22,758 bases of DNA. Origin: Oceanospirillaceae bacterium UBA2001 (GTDB taxonomy: Bacteria; Pseudomonadota; Gammaproteobacteria; Pseudomonadales; Balneatricaceae). The notes beneath the pieces were generated by a model that saw only the letters and a program-made list of their open reading frames with translations, did not search any database and was not told where the DNA came from. This document shows positions 1-7,585 of this stretch, in pieces. Both the position numbers and the translations under genes were made by a program. The stretch covers positions 1 to 22,758 of the forward strand of contig DDCR01000057.1 in the NCBI GenBank assembly GCA_002335115.1, given 5' to 3'. Numbering within the stretch: position 1 is the first letter of the stretch; each line of letters starts with the position of its first letter.

Positions 1-285
1 TTTCGTGCTAATCTCGTTGTCAATAATCACACGCCTGATATAGAGGATAACTGGAAAAAAATTCGTATAGGAGCGTGTGAGTTAGAGGTATCCTACCCCT
101 GTGAACGCTGCGTATTGACCACCATCGATCCTGTGTCCCTTGTGCAACATAAGCAACAGGAACCGTTGCGCACGTTGGCACAATACCGGCGTTTAGAGAC
201 GGGTGGTGTTGGGTTTGGTATAAACCTTACGGTGTCTTTAGCGGGTCCTATTGCTGTTGGTGATACGGTTGTGATTTTAGAATAG
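1..285 (+). CDS. MOSC domain protein, C-terminal part (YcbX-like)
   Basis: The gene enters from the left edge, and 94 codons are visible before a TAG stop. The translation starts FRANLVVNN and contains PCERCVLTTIDP, EPLRTLAQYRR and GVGFGINL, ending in GDTVVILE. This is the MOSC-domain pattern of YcbX-like proteins. The Cys in PCERC is the conserved residue thought to bind the molybdenum cofactor or its sulfur. YcbX in E. coli reduces N-hydroxylated compounds and carries a 2Fe-2S ferredoxin domain after the MOSC domain. Here the protein stops directly after the MOSC fold, so it is a form without ferredoxin. The start and any N-terminal barrel lie outside the window. The family call is firm; the substrate is unknown. 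Confidence 0.82.
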   Translation, partial: FRANLVVNNHTPDIEDNWKKIRIGACELEVSYPCERCVLTTIDPVSLVQHKQQEPLRTLAQYRRLETGGVGFGINLTVSLAGPIAVGDTVVILE

Positions 286-355
286 GATAATGGAAATAGA
301 TTAAAAGCTTTGCTGCAGGCCAATGATGTCCGCGATCTACAGTTTTGCTTTCGTG

Positions 356-385
356 TTGAGACAATCGCTACTGCGCTTCTATAAA
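356..385 (+). promoter_or_regulatory. Predicted sigma-70 promoter ahead of the oxidoreductase operon
   Basis: TTGAGA (356-361) and TATAAA (380-385) are separated by 18 bases. They lie about 110 bases upstream of the first gene of the 498-5501 run and 70 bases after the MOSC gene ends. The rest of the 286-497 gap shows no convincing gene, terminator or operator. This is a by-eye consensus match only. Confidence 0.4.
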
Positions 386-497
386 ACGCAGTGACTGTTT
401 AGCCTATCGATTTAGTTTCAGTATTGATTTAGGTATTGTGACAACGCGGCTTTTTGGCTAAGTTGGACGTCATAATAATGCAGCTTTGGAGTTTGAT

Positions 498-1214
498 TTG
501 GTAAAGGTATTTAATAGTGAGGGCCAAGCCCCAATTTTGCTAGTGTGTGAACACGCTACTAATTTTATTCCAGCTCTTTTTAAAGACTTGGGTTTGACTC
601 CGACACAGTTGCAAAGCCATATTGCTTGGGATCCTGGTGCCATTGAGACGGCTGAAGCGATGGCTGAAATACTTGATGCACCCTTGATTTCGGCCACTGT
701 TTCACGCTTGATTTATGATTGTAACCGGCCGCCTGATTCGGCCACAGCCATGCCTTTGACATCAGAAAACCAGATCATCCCTGGTAACGTTGATCTGGCA
801 GAGACGTCAAAGCAGCAGCGCGTGACCAACTATTATCGTCCATTCGAAGCCGCTTTGTCTGAGCGCGTGGTGTTAATGGGCATGCCCCTCATGATCACGG
901 TGCACTCCTTCACACCTGTTTTTTTAGGCGAGCATCGACAAGTAGAAATAGGGGTGTTGCATGATGAAGATAGCCGTTTTGCTGATGCATTTTTACAACA
1001 GACGCTCACAGATAGTCGCTTTAATATTCAGCGGAATCAGCCATATGCTCCTACCGATGGTGTTACCCATACATTAACACACCATGCCTTACCCCATGGA
1101 TTAGCTAATGTGATGTTAGAAATTCGTAATGACCTAATAGCATCACCTTTACAACAACAAGAGATGGCAGCTTATCTTGCTAAACACATCGTCTTGGCGT
1201 TAGAGAGAATATAA
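498..1214 (+). CDS. N-formylglutamate amidohydrolase family protein
   Basis: This is a metal-dependent amidohydrolase of the FGase (HutG-like, PF05013) family. Family marks visible in order are LLVCEHATN near the N-terminus, AWDPGA, SRLIYDCNRPP (the R..D.NR signature) and TVHSFTP. FGase hydrolyses N-formyl-L-glutamate to formate and glutamate, but many family members outside histidine operons have other or unknown N-acyl or N-formyl substrates. No hut gene is nearby. The frame opens at TTG 486, but GGAG at 488-491 is placed 6 bases before TTG 498, which gives MVKVFNSEGQ and about 238 aa, the usual family N-terminus. I prefer 498. The stop abuts the ATG of the next gene (TAAATG), so the two are probably coupled. 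Confidence 0.8.
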   Translation: MVKVFNSEGQAPILLVCEHATNFIPALFKDLGLTPTQLQSHIAWDPGAIETAEAMAEILDAPLISATVSRLIYDCNRPPDSATAMPLTSENQIIPGNVDLAETSKQQRVTNYYRPFEAALSERVVLMGMPLMITVHSFTPVFLGEHRQVEIGVLHDEDSRFADAFLQQTLTDSRFNIQRNQPYAPTDGVTHTLTHHALPHGLANVMLEIRNDLIASPLQQQEMAAYLAKHIVLALERI

Positions 1215-2606
1215 ATGTCCAACAAACAGCAGGTTATATCACCCATTGACGGTAGCGTTTATCTTGAACGAAATTATGCTCAACCTAAACAGGTCGACCT
1301 TGCCTTAGGCCTAGCTAGTCGGGCACAAAAACAATGGTGCCATAGCTCCCTTGCTGAGCGTAAAGCTCTGTGCCGTGATGCTGTGAAAGCTTTTGTATCA
1401 AACAAAGAGACTGTTGCTCAAGAGCTATGCTGGCAAATGGGACGCCCGATTAGGTATGCAGCAGGAGAGGTGAATAGCTTTGCTGAACGAGCAGAGTACA
1501 TGATTGATCATGCTGATATGGCCTTAGCTCCCTTGCAGCAAGAGGAAAAAGCCGGGTTTATACGCTATATTCGCCGAGAACCAGTGGGTGTGGTCTTAGT
1601 CGTAGCACCGTGGAACTACCCCTTACATACTCCTATCAACGTCATAGTGCCGGCTTTGTTGGCAGGCAACAGTGTCATTTTAAAACACTCTAGCCAAACG
1701 CCCCTGTGTGCCGAGCGAATCTGTCAAGCTTTTGCTCAGGCAGGCCTGCCGGAGGGTGTATTACAATACTTACACATGGACCACCAATCGACGGAAGCAC
1801 TGGTGGCATCTGGTCAGGTCAATCACGTAGCCTTTACGGGTTCGGTGGCAGCGGGTCGAAAGATTGAAGTGGCAGCTGCTGGCCAGTTTATAGGTCTGGG
1901 CCTAGAATTGGGTGGTAAAGATCCGGCCTATATCCGTGCAGATGCAGATTTGGACTATGCCATTGAATCTACCGTTGATGGAGCCTTTTTTAATTCTGGA
2001 CAATCATGCTGTGGTTTAGAACGTATTTACGTACACGAGTCAGTTTATGACGCTTACGTAGCTGGGTTTGTTGCCTTAACCAAGGCTTTTAATTTGGGCC
2101 GTTCCGATGATCAAAATACAACTCTGGGTCCCATGGTGCGCGCATCGGCTGCTGACTTTGTGCGCCAGCAAATTGTTGAAGCCCTTGACCAAGGCGCAGA
2201 AGCTCATATTGATCCCAAAGCATTTCTGATGGACCAGCCTGGGAGCCCCTATATGGCGCCTCAAGTACTGACTCAGGTTGATCACCGTATGCGGGTGATG
2301 ACTGAAGAGAGTTTTGGACCTGTGGTTGGTATTATGAAAGTGGCTAATGATGAAGAAGCCATCGGCTTGATGAATGATAGTGACCTAGGTCTTTCTGCCG
2401 CTATTTTCACCCAAGATATCGACACTGGTATGGCCTTGGGTGACCGAATAGAAACAGGCACGTTTTTTATCAATCGTTGTGATTATCTAGATCCTGCGTT
2501 GGCTTGGACTGGGGTCAAAAATACTGGACGAGGCTGCACCTTATCAAGTTTAGGATTCGAAGCCGTGACGCAGCCTAAGTCCTACCACATTAAAATTAAG
2601 CTATAG
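1215..2606 (+). CDS. NAD(P)-dependent aldehyde dehydrogenase
   Basis: The protein has 463 aa and the complete ALDH superfamily plan. Rossmann and catalytic marks visible are APWNYP (Asn134), FTGSVAAGRK, ELGGKDP (Glu231, general base) and SGQSCCGLER (catalytic Cys265 followed by a second Cys), then EESFGPV. It oxidises an aldehyde to the acid in the cytoplasm. The substrate cannot be read from the sequence. It sits directly after the FGase-like gene and 8 bases before a GMC alcohol or choline dehydrogenase-like gene, so it most likely takes the aldehyde made by that flavoenzyme. This gene order is what one expects for two-step oxidation of an alcohol to an acid. No breaks or missing residues are seen. 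Confidence 0.9.
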   Translation: MSNKQQVISPIDGSVYLERNYAQPKQVDLALGLASRAQKQWCHSSLAERKALCRDAVKAFVSNKETVAQELCWQMGRPIRYAAGEVNSFAERAEYMIDHADMALAPLQQEEKAGFIRYIRREPVGVVLVVAPWNYPLHTPINVIVPALLAGNSVILKHSSQTPLCAERICQAFAQAGLPEGVLQYLHMDHQSTEALVASGQVNHVAFTGSVAAGRKIEVAAAGQFIGLGLELGGKDPAYIRADADLDYAIESTVDGAFFNSGQSCCGLERIYVHESVYDAYVAGFVALTKAFNLGRSDDQNTTLGPMVRASAADFVRQQIVEALDQGAEAHIDPKAFLMDQPGSPYMAPQVLTQVDHRMRVMTEESFGPVVGIMKVANDEEAIGLMNDSDLGLSAAIFTQDIDTGMALGDRIETGTFFINRCDYLDPALAWTGVKNTGRGCTLSSLGFEAVTQPKSYHIKIKL

Positions 2607-2614
2607 AGTGATTT

Positions 2615-4234
2615 ATGGACACATTTGATTACATTATTGTCGGTGGCGGTTCAGCGGGTTGTGTGGTGGCTAATCGATTAAGTGCGGACCCAGACGTGAG
2701 CGTCTGTTTGATTGAAGCAGGCGGCAATGGCAAAAGTCCTTGGGTGAGTATTCCTGCAGGTATTTTTGGCTTATATGGTAATAAGAAATACGACTATAGC
2801 TTTGTCACTGTGCCACAAAAGCATTTGTGTAATAGGGTTATGGATGTCAACCGGGGTAAAGCACTGGGTGGGTCTAGTGCGATTAATAGCATGGTTTACA
2901 TGCGTGGTAACCGTAATGACTATGACGGCTGGGCTGCCTTAGGTTGTGAAGGCTGGTCTTATAATGAGGTATTACCTGTCTTTAAAAATATGGAGGCCAA
3001 TCAGATTGGTCAAAGTGCTGAATACCATGGATTTGAGGGCGAGTTAAGCGTGTCTGAACAGCAGGACGCAAATTCTGTGGGCAAAGTGTTTGTTGCGGCG
3101 GGTCAAGTTGCGGGGTTACCAGAAAATACAGATTTTAATGGCCCGTCGCAATTGGGCTTAGGCATTTATAATGTTAAACAAAACCGTGGTCAAAGGGTGA
3201 GTAGTTATACGGCCTTTTTGCAGCCCGTTGAAAACCGCAGTAATCTCACAATAATGACTCACACCCAAGTATTGGAATTAGACATTGTAGACCAAAAAGT
3301 ATTGGGTCTGACAATTGAAAAGGCGGGTGTAAAGCAGCAGTTGCAGTGCAAAAAAGAAGTCATTCTTTGTGCAGGTACAATTTTGTCACCGCGTATTTTA
3401 ATGGCTTCAGGCATCGGTAATCGTGACGAACTGGATCAATTAGGTATTGACTGTAAACATCATGTGCCTGGAGTGGGAGAGAACCTTCAGGACCACATCG
3501 ACAGTATGGTCACCGTTAGGTCAGCTAAAGCTGAGTCTATCGGGGTGTCGCTTAAAACTTTATTACCTCATGTGCTGCCAGCACCCTTAAAGTATCTTTT
3601 GGGTCGCAAGGGCTGGTGGACCACTAATTATGTTGAGGCGGGTGGTTTTGCCAAAACTAAGTTAGCTGAGGCTGACGACACAGACGCTGATGTACAGTTT
3701 CATTTTACACCACTATATCGTAGTCATCGAGGCAAGAAGTTTGAATGGGGCCATGGCTATTCAGTGTTTACCTGTGTTTTGCGTCCCCTTAGTAAGGGTA
3801 GTGTTAAATTGGCAAATGATGGGAGTAGGCGCAATGTTGAGATTGATTATAATTTTTTTGCCCACTCACATGACCAACAAACGTTGGTAGAGGGAGTGAA
3901 AAAGGCGCGTCAAATACTGGCGTCATCTGAGTTTGATCATTTGCGAGGTGAAGAGATGGCACCCGGAAAGGCGGTTCAAACAGATGCTCAAATTCTTGAG
4001 TATCTGCGCCGCACTGCCTCGACTGTATACCACCCTGTGGGTACCTGTAAAATGGGAACTGATGCCATGGCCGTAGTGCATCCAGCCACCCTAAAAGTGA
4101 CGGGCATGGATAATTTGCGGGTGATGGATGCGTCTATTATGCCAAGCTTGACCAGTGGGAACACCTCCGCGCCCACCATGATGATTGCTGAGCGCGGCGC
4201 CGCTATGGTGTTGGCAGAACAGCAGGGTCAATGA
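2615..4234 (+). CDS. GMC family FAD oxidoreductase (choline dehydrogenase-like)
   Basis: The protein has 539 aa. The N-terminal FAD-binding motif is DYIIVGGGSAGCVVANRLS, followed by the GMC signature GKALGGSSAINSMVYMRG. The C-terminal catalytic pair is in place: YHPVGTCKMG (His473) and SGNTSAPTMMIAE (Asn516). GMC enzymes of this group oxidise primary alcohols, choline among them, to aldehydes and pass electrons to the respiratory chain. Length and motifs match BetA and AlkJ-type members, but overall similarity does not prove choline as substrate. It follows the aldehyde dehydrogenase gene by 8 bases and ends 13 bases before the DadA-like gene, so it belongs to the same transcript. I leave the symbol empty because the substrate is undetermined. 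Confidence 0.88.
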   Translation: MDTFDYIIVGGGSAGCVVANRLSADPDVSVCLIEAGGNGKSPWVSIPAGIFGLYGNKKYDYSFVTVPQKHLCNRVMDVNRGKALGGSSAINSMVYMRGNRNDYDGWAALGCEGWSYNEVLPVFKNMEANQIGQSAEYHGFEGELSVSEQQDANSVGKVFVAAGQVAGLPENTDFNGPSQLGLGIYNVKQNRGQRVSSYTAFLQPVENRSNLTIMTHTQVLELDIVDQKVLGLTIEKAGVKQQLQCKKEVILCAGTILSPRILMASGIGNRDELDQLGIDCKHHVPGVGENLQDHIDSMVTVRSAKAESIGVSLKTLLPHVLPAPLKYLLGRKGWWTTNYVEAGGFAKTKLAEADDTDADVQFHFTPLYRSHRGKKFEWGHGYSVFTCVLRPLSKGSVKLANDGSRRNVEIDYNFFAHSHDQQTLVEGVKKARQILASSEFDHLRGEEMAPGKAVQTDAQILEYLRRTASTVYHPVGTCKMGTDAMAVVHPATLKVTGMDNLRVMDASIMPSLTSGNTSAPTMMIAERGAAMVLAEQQGQ

Positions 4235-4247
4235 CAGTGATAACGAC

Positions 4248-5501
4248 ATGAATGAGCTTCCTTCAAAACCACAGGACGTGATAATTATTGGTGCTGGCTT
4301 TGTCGGTATAGCCACCGCAATGTGGTTACAAAAAAGTGGCCATAAAGTCACGGTAGTGGATCCAGAGCCTTTTGCTCAAGGGGCTTATTTTGGTAATGCC
4401 TGCACCATAGCAACCTACGCTAATATTCCTGTGGGTACGCCGAGTACCATGAAACAGTTACCACAATTATTGTTCAATGCTAATAGCCCTTTGTCGATTA
4501 ATGGGACTTATCTGCCTTGGCTTTTGCCATGGTTGTTAAGGTTTGCTTGGGCTAGTCGTCCTCATAAAGTAGCGTATATTGGGTCTCAATTAGGCATGTT
4601 GCTAAGTCAAGCACATAGTGCGTTAGTACCCCTGATTGAAGCGGCACAAGGTTCTGATTTGGTTAAAAAAAATGGAACTTTATATTTGTATGCTAGTGAG
4701 GCTGGTTTGGTTAAAGCCCAACCAGACATTGCCTTAAGGCGTCGCAATGGGATCGCTGTGACCGAGTTAACTAAGTCTGAGATTAGCGATTTAGAACCCC
4801 ACTTGAATCCAATCTATGAGCGTGGGTTGTGGTTTGAAAATGCCCAACACCTGCTCAACCCCTTAGATTTGTTAAAACGCATGGGGGCATCAGTGGTGGC
4901 CAATGGGGGACAAATTGTCACCAACAAGGCCATGGGTATTAAGCGCATTAGTATTGATACGCTTAGAGTGCAGTTACAAGACACCAGTATTCAAGGCCAA
5001 AAAGTGGTAGTGGCCGCAGGTGCCTGGTCAAAGGGCTTGGCGCAGCAAGTGGGGGATACATTGCCTTTAGATACGGAGCAGGGGTATCACCTGATGTACA
5101 AGGGCGCAGAACAATTACTTAATCGGCCTGTGGGTTGGGCTGACGTGGGGTTTTATATGACGCCGATGAACGAAGGCTTGCGGGCAGCGGGCACAGTGGA
5201 ATTGGCAGGCCTTAACAATGCAGCCAATCCAAAGCGTTTACAGCTCATCGCTAAGACCATGAAAACTCTTTTGCCACAGCTTAAAAGTCACGACAGTGAG
5301 TGGACTGGTTTTAGGCCATCTATGCCCGACTCTATGCCTGTTATAAGTCAATCTAGTAAAGACACGGGGGTTTATTACGCTTTCGGTCATGGCCATATCG
5401 GGGTGACATTATCCGGTATTACGGGCAAGTTGATTAGTGAAATGATTGATGGAAAAACACCGAGTATGGACATTGCTGCCTTCTCAGCGCAGCGTTTCTA
5501 A
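4248..5501 (+). CDS. FAD-dependent oxidoreductase, DadA / D-amino acid dehydrogenase-like
   Basis: This protein of about 417 aa belongs to the DAO fold family. The dinucleotide motif VIIIGAGFVGIATAMWLQKS lies near residues 10-30. QGAYFGNACTIATYANIPVGTPS and the C-terminal GFRPSMPDSMPVISQS and GHGHIGVTLSG match DadA-like dehydrogenases, which oxidise the C-N bond of D-amino acids, imino acids or small secondary amines. The frame stays open upstream to 4185 inside the GMC gene, but ATG 4248 gives MNELPSKPQDVIIIGAG, with the nucleotide motif at the usual distance from the start, so I use that. It is the last gene of the + run and converges on the HD-oxygenase gene, leaving only 16 bases between the stops. 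The substrate is unknown. Confidence 0.85.
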   Translation: MNELPSKPQDVIIIGAGFVGIATAMWLQKSGHKVTVVDPEPFAQGAYFGNACTIATYANIPVGTPSTMKQLPQLLFNANSPLSINGTYLPWLLPWLLRFAWASRPHKVAYIGSQLGMLLSQAHSALVPLIEAAQGSDLVKKNGTLYLYASEAGLVKAQPDIALRRRNGIAVTELTKSEISDLEPHLNPIYERGLWFENAQHLLNPLDLLKRMGASVVANGGQIVTNKAMGIKRISIDTLRVQLQDTSIQGQKVVVAAGAWSKGLAQQVGDTLPLDTEQGYHLMYKGAEQLLNRPVGWADVGFYMTPMNEGLRAAGTVELAGLNNAANPKRLQLIAKTMKTLLPQLKSHDSEWTGFRPSMPDSMPVISQSSKDTGVYYAFGHGHIGVTLSGITGKLISEMIDGKTPSMDIAAFSAQRF

Positions 5502-5517
5502 TCTGTGTGTTAGGTGT

Positions 5518-6138
5518 TCAAGTTGGGGTCCTTCTTTGGGTGACAGGTAATCCTGATATGGTCCCTTCTTTGATGACGGTTGGTGCATAGGCTTTGCGAC
5601 TGAATACGCGCTCTAAAAATGGTTTAAAAAAGGCTAAGGGTTGGCTGTCATAATGTGGGTCAAAGCAGTTTTGATCCCAGCGTTCACAAAAATCAACCGC
5701 AGTTTGATAATAAGCATGACTATGGTAACGATCACGTTCATTGGGGTTCCAGCCTGCTAAGTGATGGGCGTAGTAGATCATTTGAAAAGCACCATGATGC
5801 TCTACAACCCAAGTGACTTCCTCACTGACGAAAGGTCGTATTATTTCTGCTGCCATGCGGTCGTGATTCTGTGGGGCCAAACCGTCGCCGATATCGTGTA
5901 GTAAAGCAGCCACAACCCAATCATCATTAGCTCCCTCGCGCCAAGCTCTGGTTGCAGATTGCAAACCATGTTCCAAGCGGCTTATGGCATATCCCTCTAT
6001 GCTTTGGTGACCCTGTCGCTCGAGTTGTTCATATAATCGATGTGCCGTTTTGGCATTGAACTCATGCTCGAACTCTTGCAATATGGCGTAATCTTCTTGG
6101 GTGCCATGTTTCATTTCGGTAAAGCTGACGGTGGCCAT
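5518..6138 (-). CDS. HD-domain oxygenase candidate (PhnZ/TmpB-like mixed-valence diiron family)
   Basis: The protein has 206 aa. It would be called a phosphohydrolase by simple HD matching, but it carries the six-ligand pattern of HD diiron oxygenases: His57 (RLEHGLQ), His81-Asp82 (LLHDIGD), His92 (QNHDR), His115 (VEHHGAFQ) and Asp155 (RWDQN). PhnZ and TmpB use this site to cleave the C-P bond of a 1-hydroxyphosphonate with O2, and MIOX uses it on inositol. It lies directly downstream of a PhyH dioxygenase gene (8 codons or less between them), as in phnY-phnZ and tmpA-tmpB. The start is ATG with GGAG 9 bases upstream. PhnZ has Tyr-x-x-Glu before its first ligand; here Glu48-Gly-Tyr50 occupies that stretch, so the substrate may differ. 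The fold and ligand set are clear; the reaction is inference. Confidence 0.72.
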   Translation of the reverse strand: MATVSFTEMKHGTQEDYAILQEFEHEFNAKTAHRLYEQLERQGHQSIEGYAISRLEHGLQSATRAWREGANDDWVVAALLHDIGDGLAPQNHDRMAAEIIRPFVSEEVTWVVEHHGAFQMIYYAHHLAGWNPNERDRYHSHAYYQTAVDFCERWDQNCFDPHYDSQPLAFFKPFLERVFSRKAYAPTVIKEGTISGLPVTQRRTPT

Positions 6139-6157
6139 GGCCTATACTCCAGATCTT

Positions 6158-6949
6158 TTATTGATTATCACCTTGAATACGCTTAAGTTTTGTATGCAGA
6201 GATTGCTGCCTTAGCCATGCTTTTTTATCAAAATTGCTGAGGGCCGGCTGGTCTGTTTGAAAGTGACCATAGTCATCCACGCCACGCACTAATATAGCAG
6301 AATCTTGTTGCTGTTTTAATTGTTTTACCACGGGATTAATGTATTGAATATTGAGTCCAATACGACGGTCATCACTGACATTGGGTTTGGAGCAATGCAG
6401 GGTCCACCCGTGATGAAAAGAGGCTTGGCCCGCAGTGAGGCTAACCACTACACTTTCGTTGGCGTTTACGCCTTGGACCGTTTGGCCACTTAGCAACACA
6501 TTATTAGCATCTTCTGTGGTGTGATGCTTTTGTTGCCCATTGATGTGGCTGTTGGGTATCATATGCATGCAACCGCTGGCCTCGCTAGCTTCAGATAACG
6601 CCAACCAAACACTGACCTGAGCGTCAGAATCTAAGCCCCAATAAGTCAGGTCTTGATGCCAACTGACGTGGCTTTCAGTATGGGCTTCTTTGATGATATA
6701 GGTGGTGTTGTAAAGCAATATATTTGGCCCTATCAACTGTTCAATAACATCAAGTAGCTGAGGTAAGGTTGCCAGTTTAAAGGGTGAGTTCATGGCCGTG
6801 TGAATTTTGAATTGGTAGTGCATTGGACCACGCTCGGCTTCAACGGCTTCCAAAATGGAGCGATGGGCCAAGGCCTCCTTTGGATTAATAATGGGCACCG
6901 CCGTTAAAAAACCTTGTGCATCATAAAGTGACTTTAAACAATCTTTCAC
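6158..6949 (-). CDS. Phytanoyl-CoA dioxygenase (PhyH) family Fe(II)/2-oxoglutarate oxygenase
   Basis: The iron site is complete: VSWHQDLTYWGL gives the His-x-Asp pair and TLHCSKPN the distal His. SDDRRIGL supplies the Arg expected to bind 2-oxoglutarate. The tail motifs VRGVDDYGHF and a preceding LLSGQTV are typical of the bacterial small-molecule branch of PhyH, the family that holds PhnY and TmpA. It should hydroxylate a C-H bond of a small substrate. The frame opens at TTG 7006, but GTG 6949 has GGAG at 6957-6960 (7 bases away) and gives MKDCLKSLYDAQGFL, the usual family N-terminus; this makes 263 aa against 282. It is followed after 19 bases by the HD oxygenase gene, so the two probably act in sequence on one compound. 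Confidence 0.82.
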   Translation of the reverse strand: MKDCLKSLYDAQGFLTAVPIINPKEALAHRSILEAVEAERGPMHYQFKIHTAMNSPFKLATLPQLLDVIEQLIGPNILLYNTTYIIKEAHTESHVSWHQDLTYWGLDSDAQVSVWLALSEASEASGCMHMIPNSHINGQQKHHTTEDANNVLLSGQTVQGVNANESVVVSLTAGQASFHHGWTLHCSKPNVSDDRRIGLNIQYINPVVKQLKQQQDSAILVRGVDDYGHFQTDQPALSNFDKKAWLRQQSLHTKLKRIQGDNQ

Positions 6950-7146
6950 GGTCAAACTCCATTGCCATTCATGTAGGATACTGCCATTTTTCCAAATAGC
7001 TGACAAGAGTCGCTAGTCAGGGTAGTTGATAAGGGTAGGACATAGGAGCACCTATAGACGAAGTGACAGGGCCCAATAACCACCCACACTAGTTAAGGTG
7101 GGAGATGCTGTGCAGAAACTTTGATGGTCTGTATGACGCATAGTGC

Positions 7147-7175
7147 TGCGCCAAATGCTGGTGGGCATGCGCCAA
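7147..7175. repeat. Direct repeat TGCGCCAA at two-turn spacing
   Basis: TGCGCCAA occurs at 7147-7154 and again at 7168-7175, 21 bases apart, in the 292-base gap between the divergent PhyH and YqcC genes. Such spacing puts both copies on the same DNA face and could be a regulator site. A 5-bp hairpin CCCAC/GTGGG lies nearby around 7083-7102. Nothing else is evident in this gap. Chance is a real alternative. Confidence 0.25.
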
Positions 7176-7241
7176 CTACTCTGACGCTTTAATCAGTGTT
7201 AAGGTAGAGGATGGGTTCATTTTACTAAGGAACTTTTGCGC

Positions 7242-7565
7242 ATGACCAGCTTGCATCAAGACTTGCTTCGAGAAATTGGCATTTTGCAATTAGAATTGCA
7301 AACTGCTGGGCTATGGAGTGATCTGGCTCCTTCTGAGGATGCCTTAATGAGTAGCGAGCCTTTTTGTTGTGACTTGATGGGTTTTGCCGAATGGTTGCAG
7401 TGGATTTTTATTCCGAGGCTGACTTATTTGATAGAAACAGAGGGTCAGTTGCCTCGTAAAAGTAGTATTTATCCTATGGCACAAGAGGCATTTGTGCATT
7501 TAGAAGACAATATTAAAGGTCTGATGGGTAGCATTAAACGACTAGACACTATACTCACTGAATAA
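7242..7565 (+). CDS. yqcC: YqcC family protein (DUF446)
   Basis: This is a small soluble protein of about 107 aa. The pattern QLELQTAGLW, PFCCDLMGFAEWLQWIFIPRL and QLPRKSSIYPMAQEAF matches the YqcC (DUF446) family, a helical-bundle protein found across gammaproteobacteria and in E. coli encoded beside the tRNA pseudouridine synthase gene truC. Its function is not settled. No truC is adjacent here. The frame opens at TTG 7236, but ATG 7242 has AAGGA (7227-7231) 10 bases upstream and gives MTSLHQDLLREIGIL, which I prefer. It converges on the YeeE/YedE genes with 20 bases between the stops. Confidence 0.82.
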   Translation: MTSLHQDLLREIGILQLELQTAGLWSDLAPSEDALMSSEPFCCDLMGFAEWLQWIFIPRLTYLIETEGQLPRKSSIYPMAQEAFVHLEDNIKGLMGSIKRLDTILTE

Positions 7566-7585
7566 ACCTTTAAAAGATGCTCCAC

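Noticed and set aside
93..323. Minus-strand reading frame over the MOSC gene
   Set aside because: It is antisense to the MOSC coding sequence and has no family-like pattern or ribosome site; the plus-strand frame is clearly the gene.
498..1214. HutG of a histidine degradation operon
   Set aside because: No hutU, hutH, hutI or hutC is nearby; the neighbours are flavin and NAD oxidoreductases.
2615..4234. betA (choline dehydrogenase) by name
   Set aside because: Motifs fit the whole GMC alcohol dehydrogenase branch; no betB/betI partner of the standard bet operon is present, so the symbol is not justified.
5518..6138. Plain HD-family phosphohydrolase
   Set aside because: A hydrolytic HD protein needs fewer ligands; the extra His92 and His115, the partner PhyH gene and the size all fit the diiron oxygenase branch better. 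It remains possible until tested.
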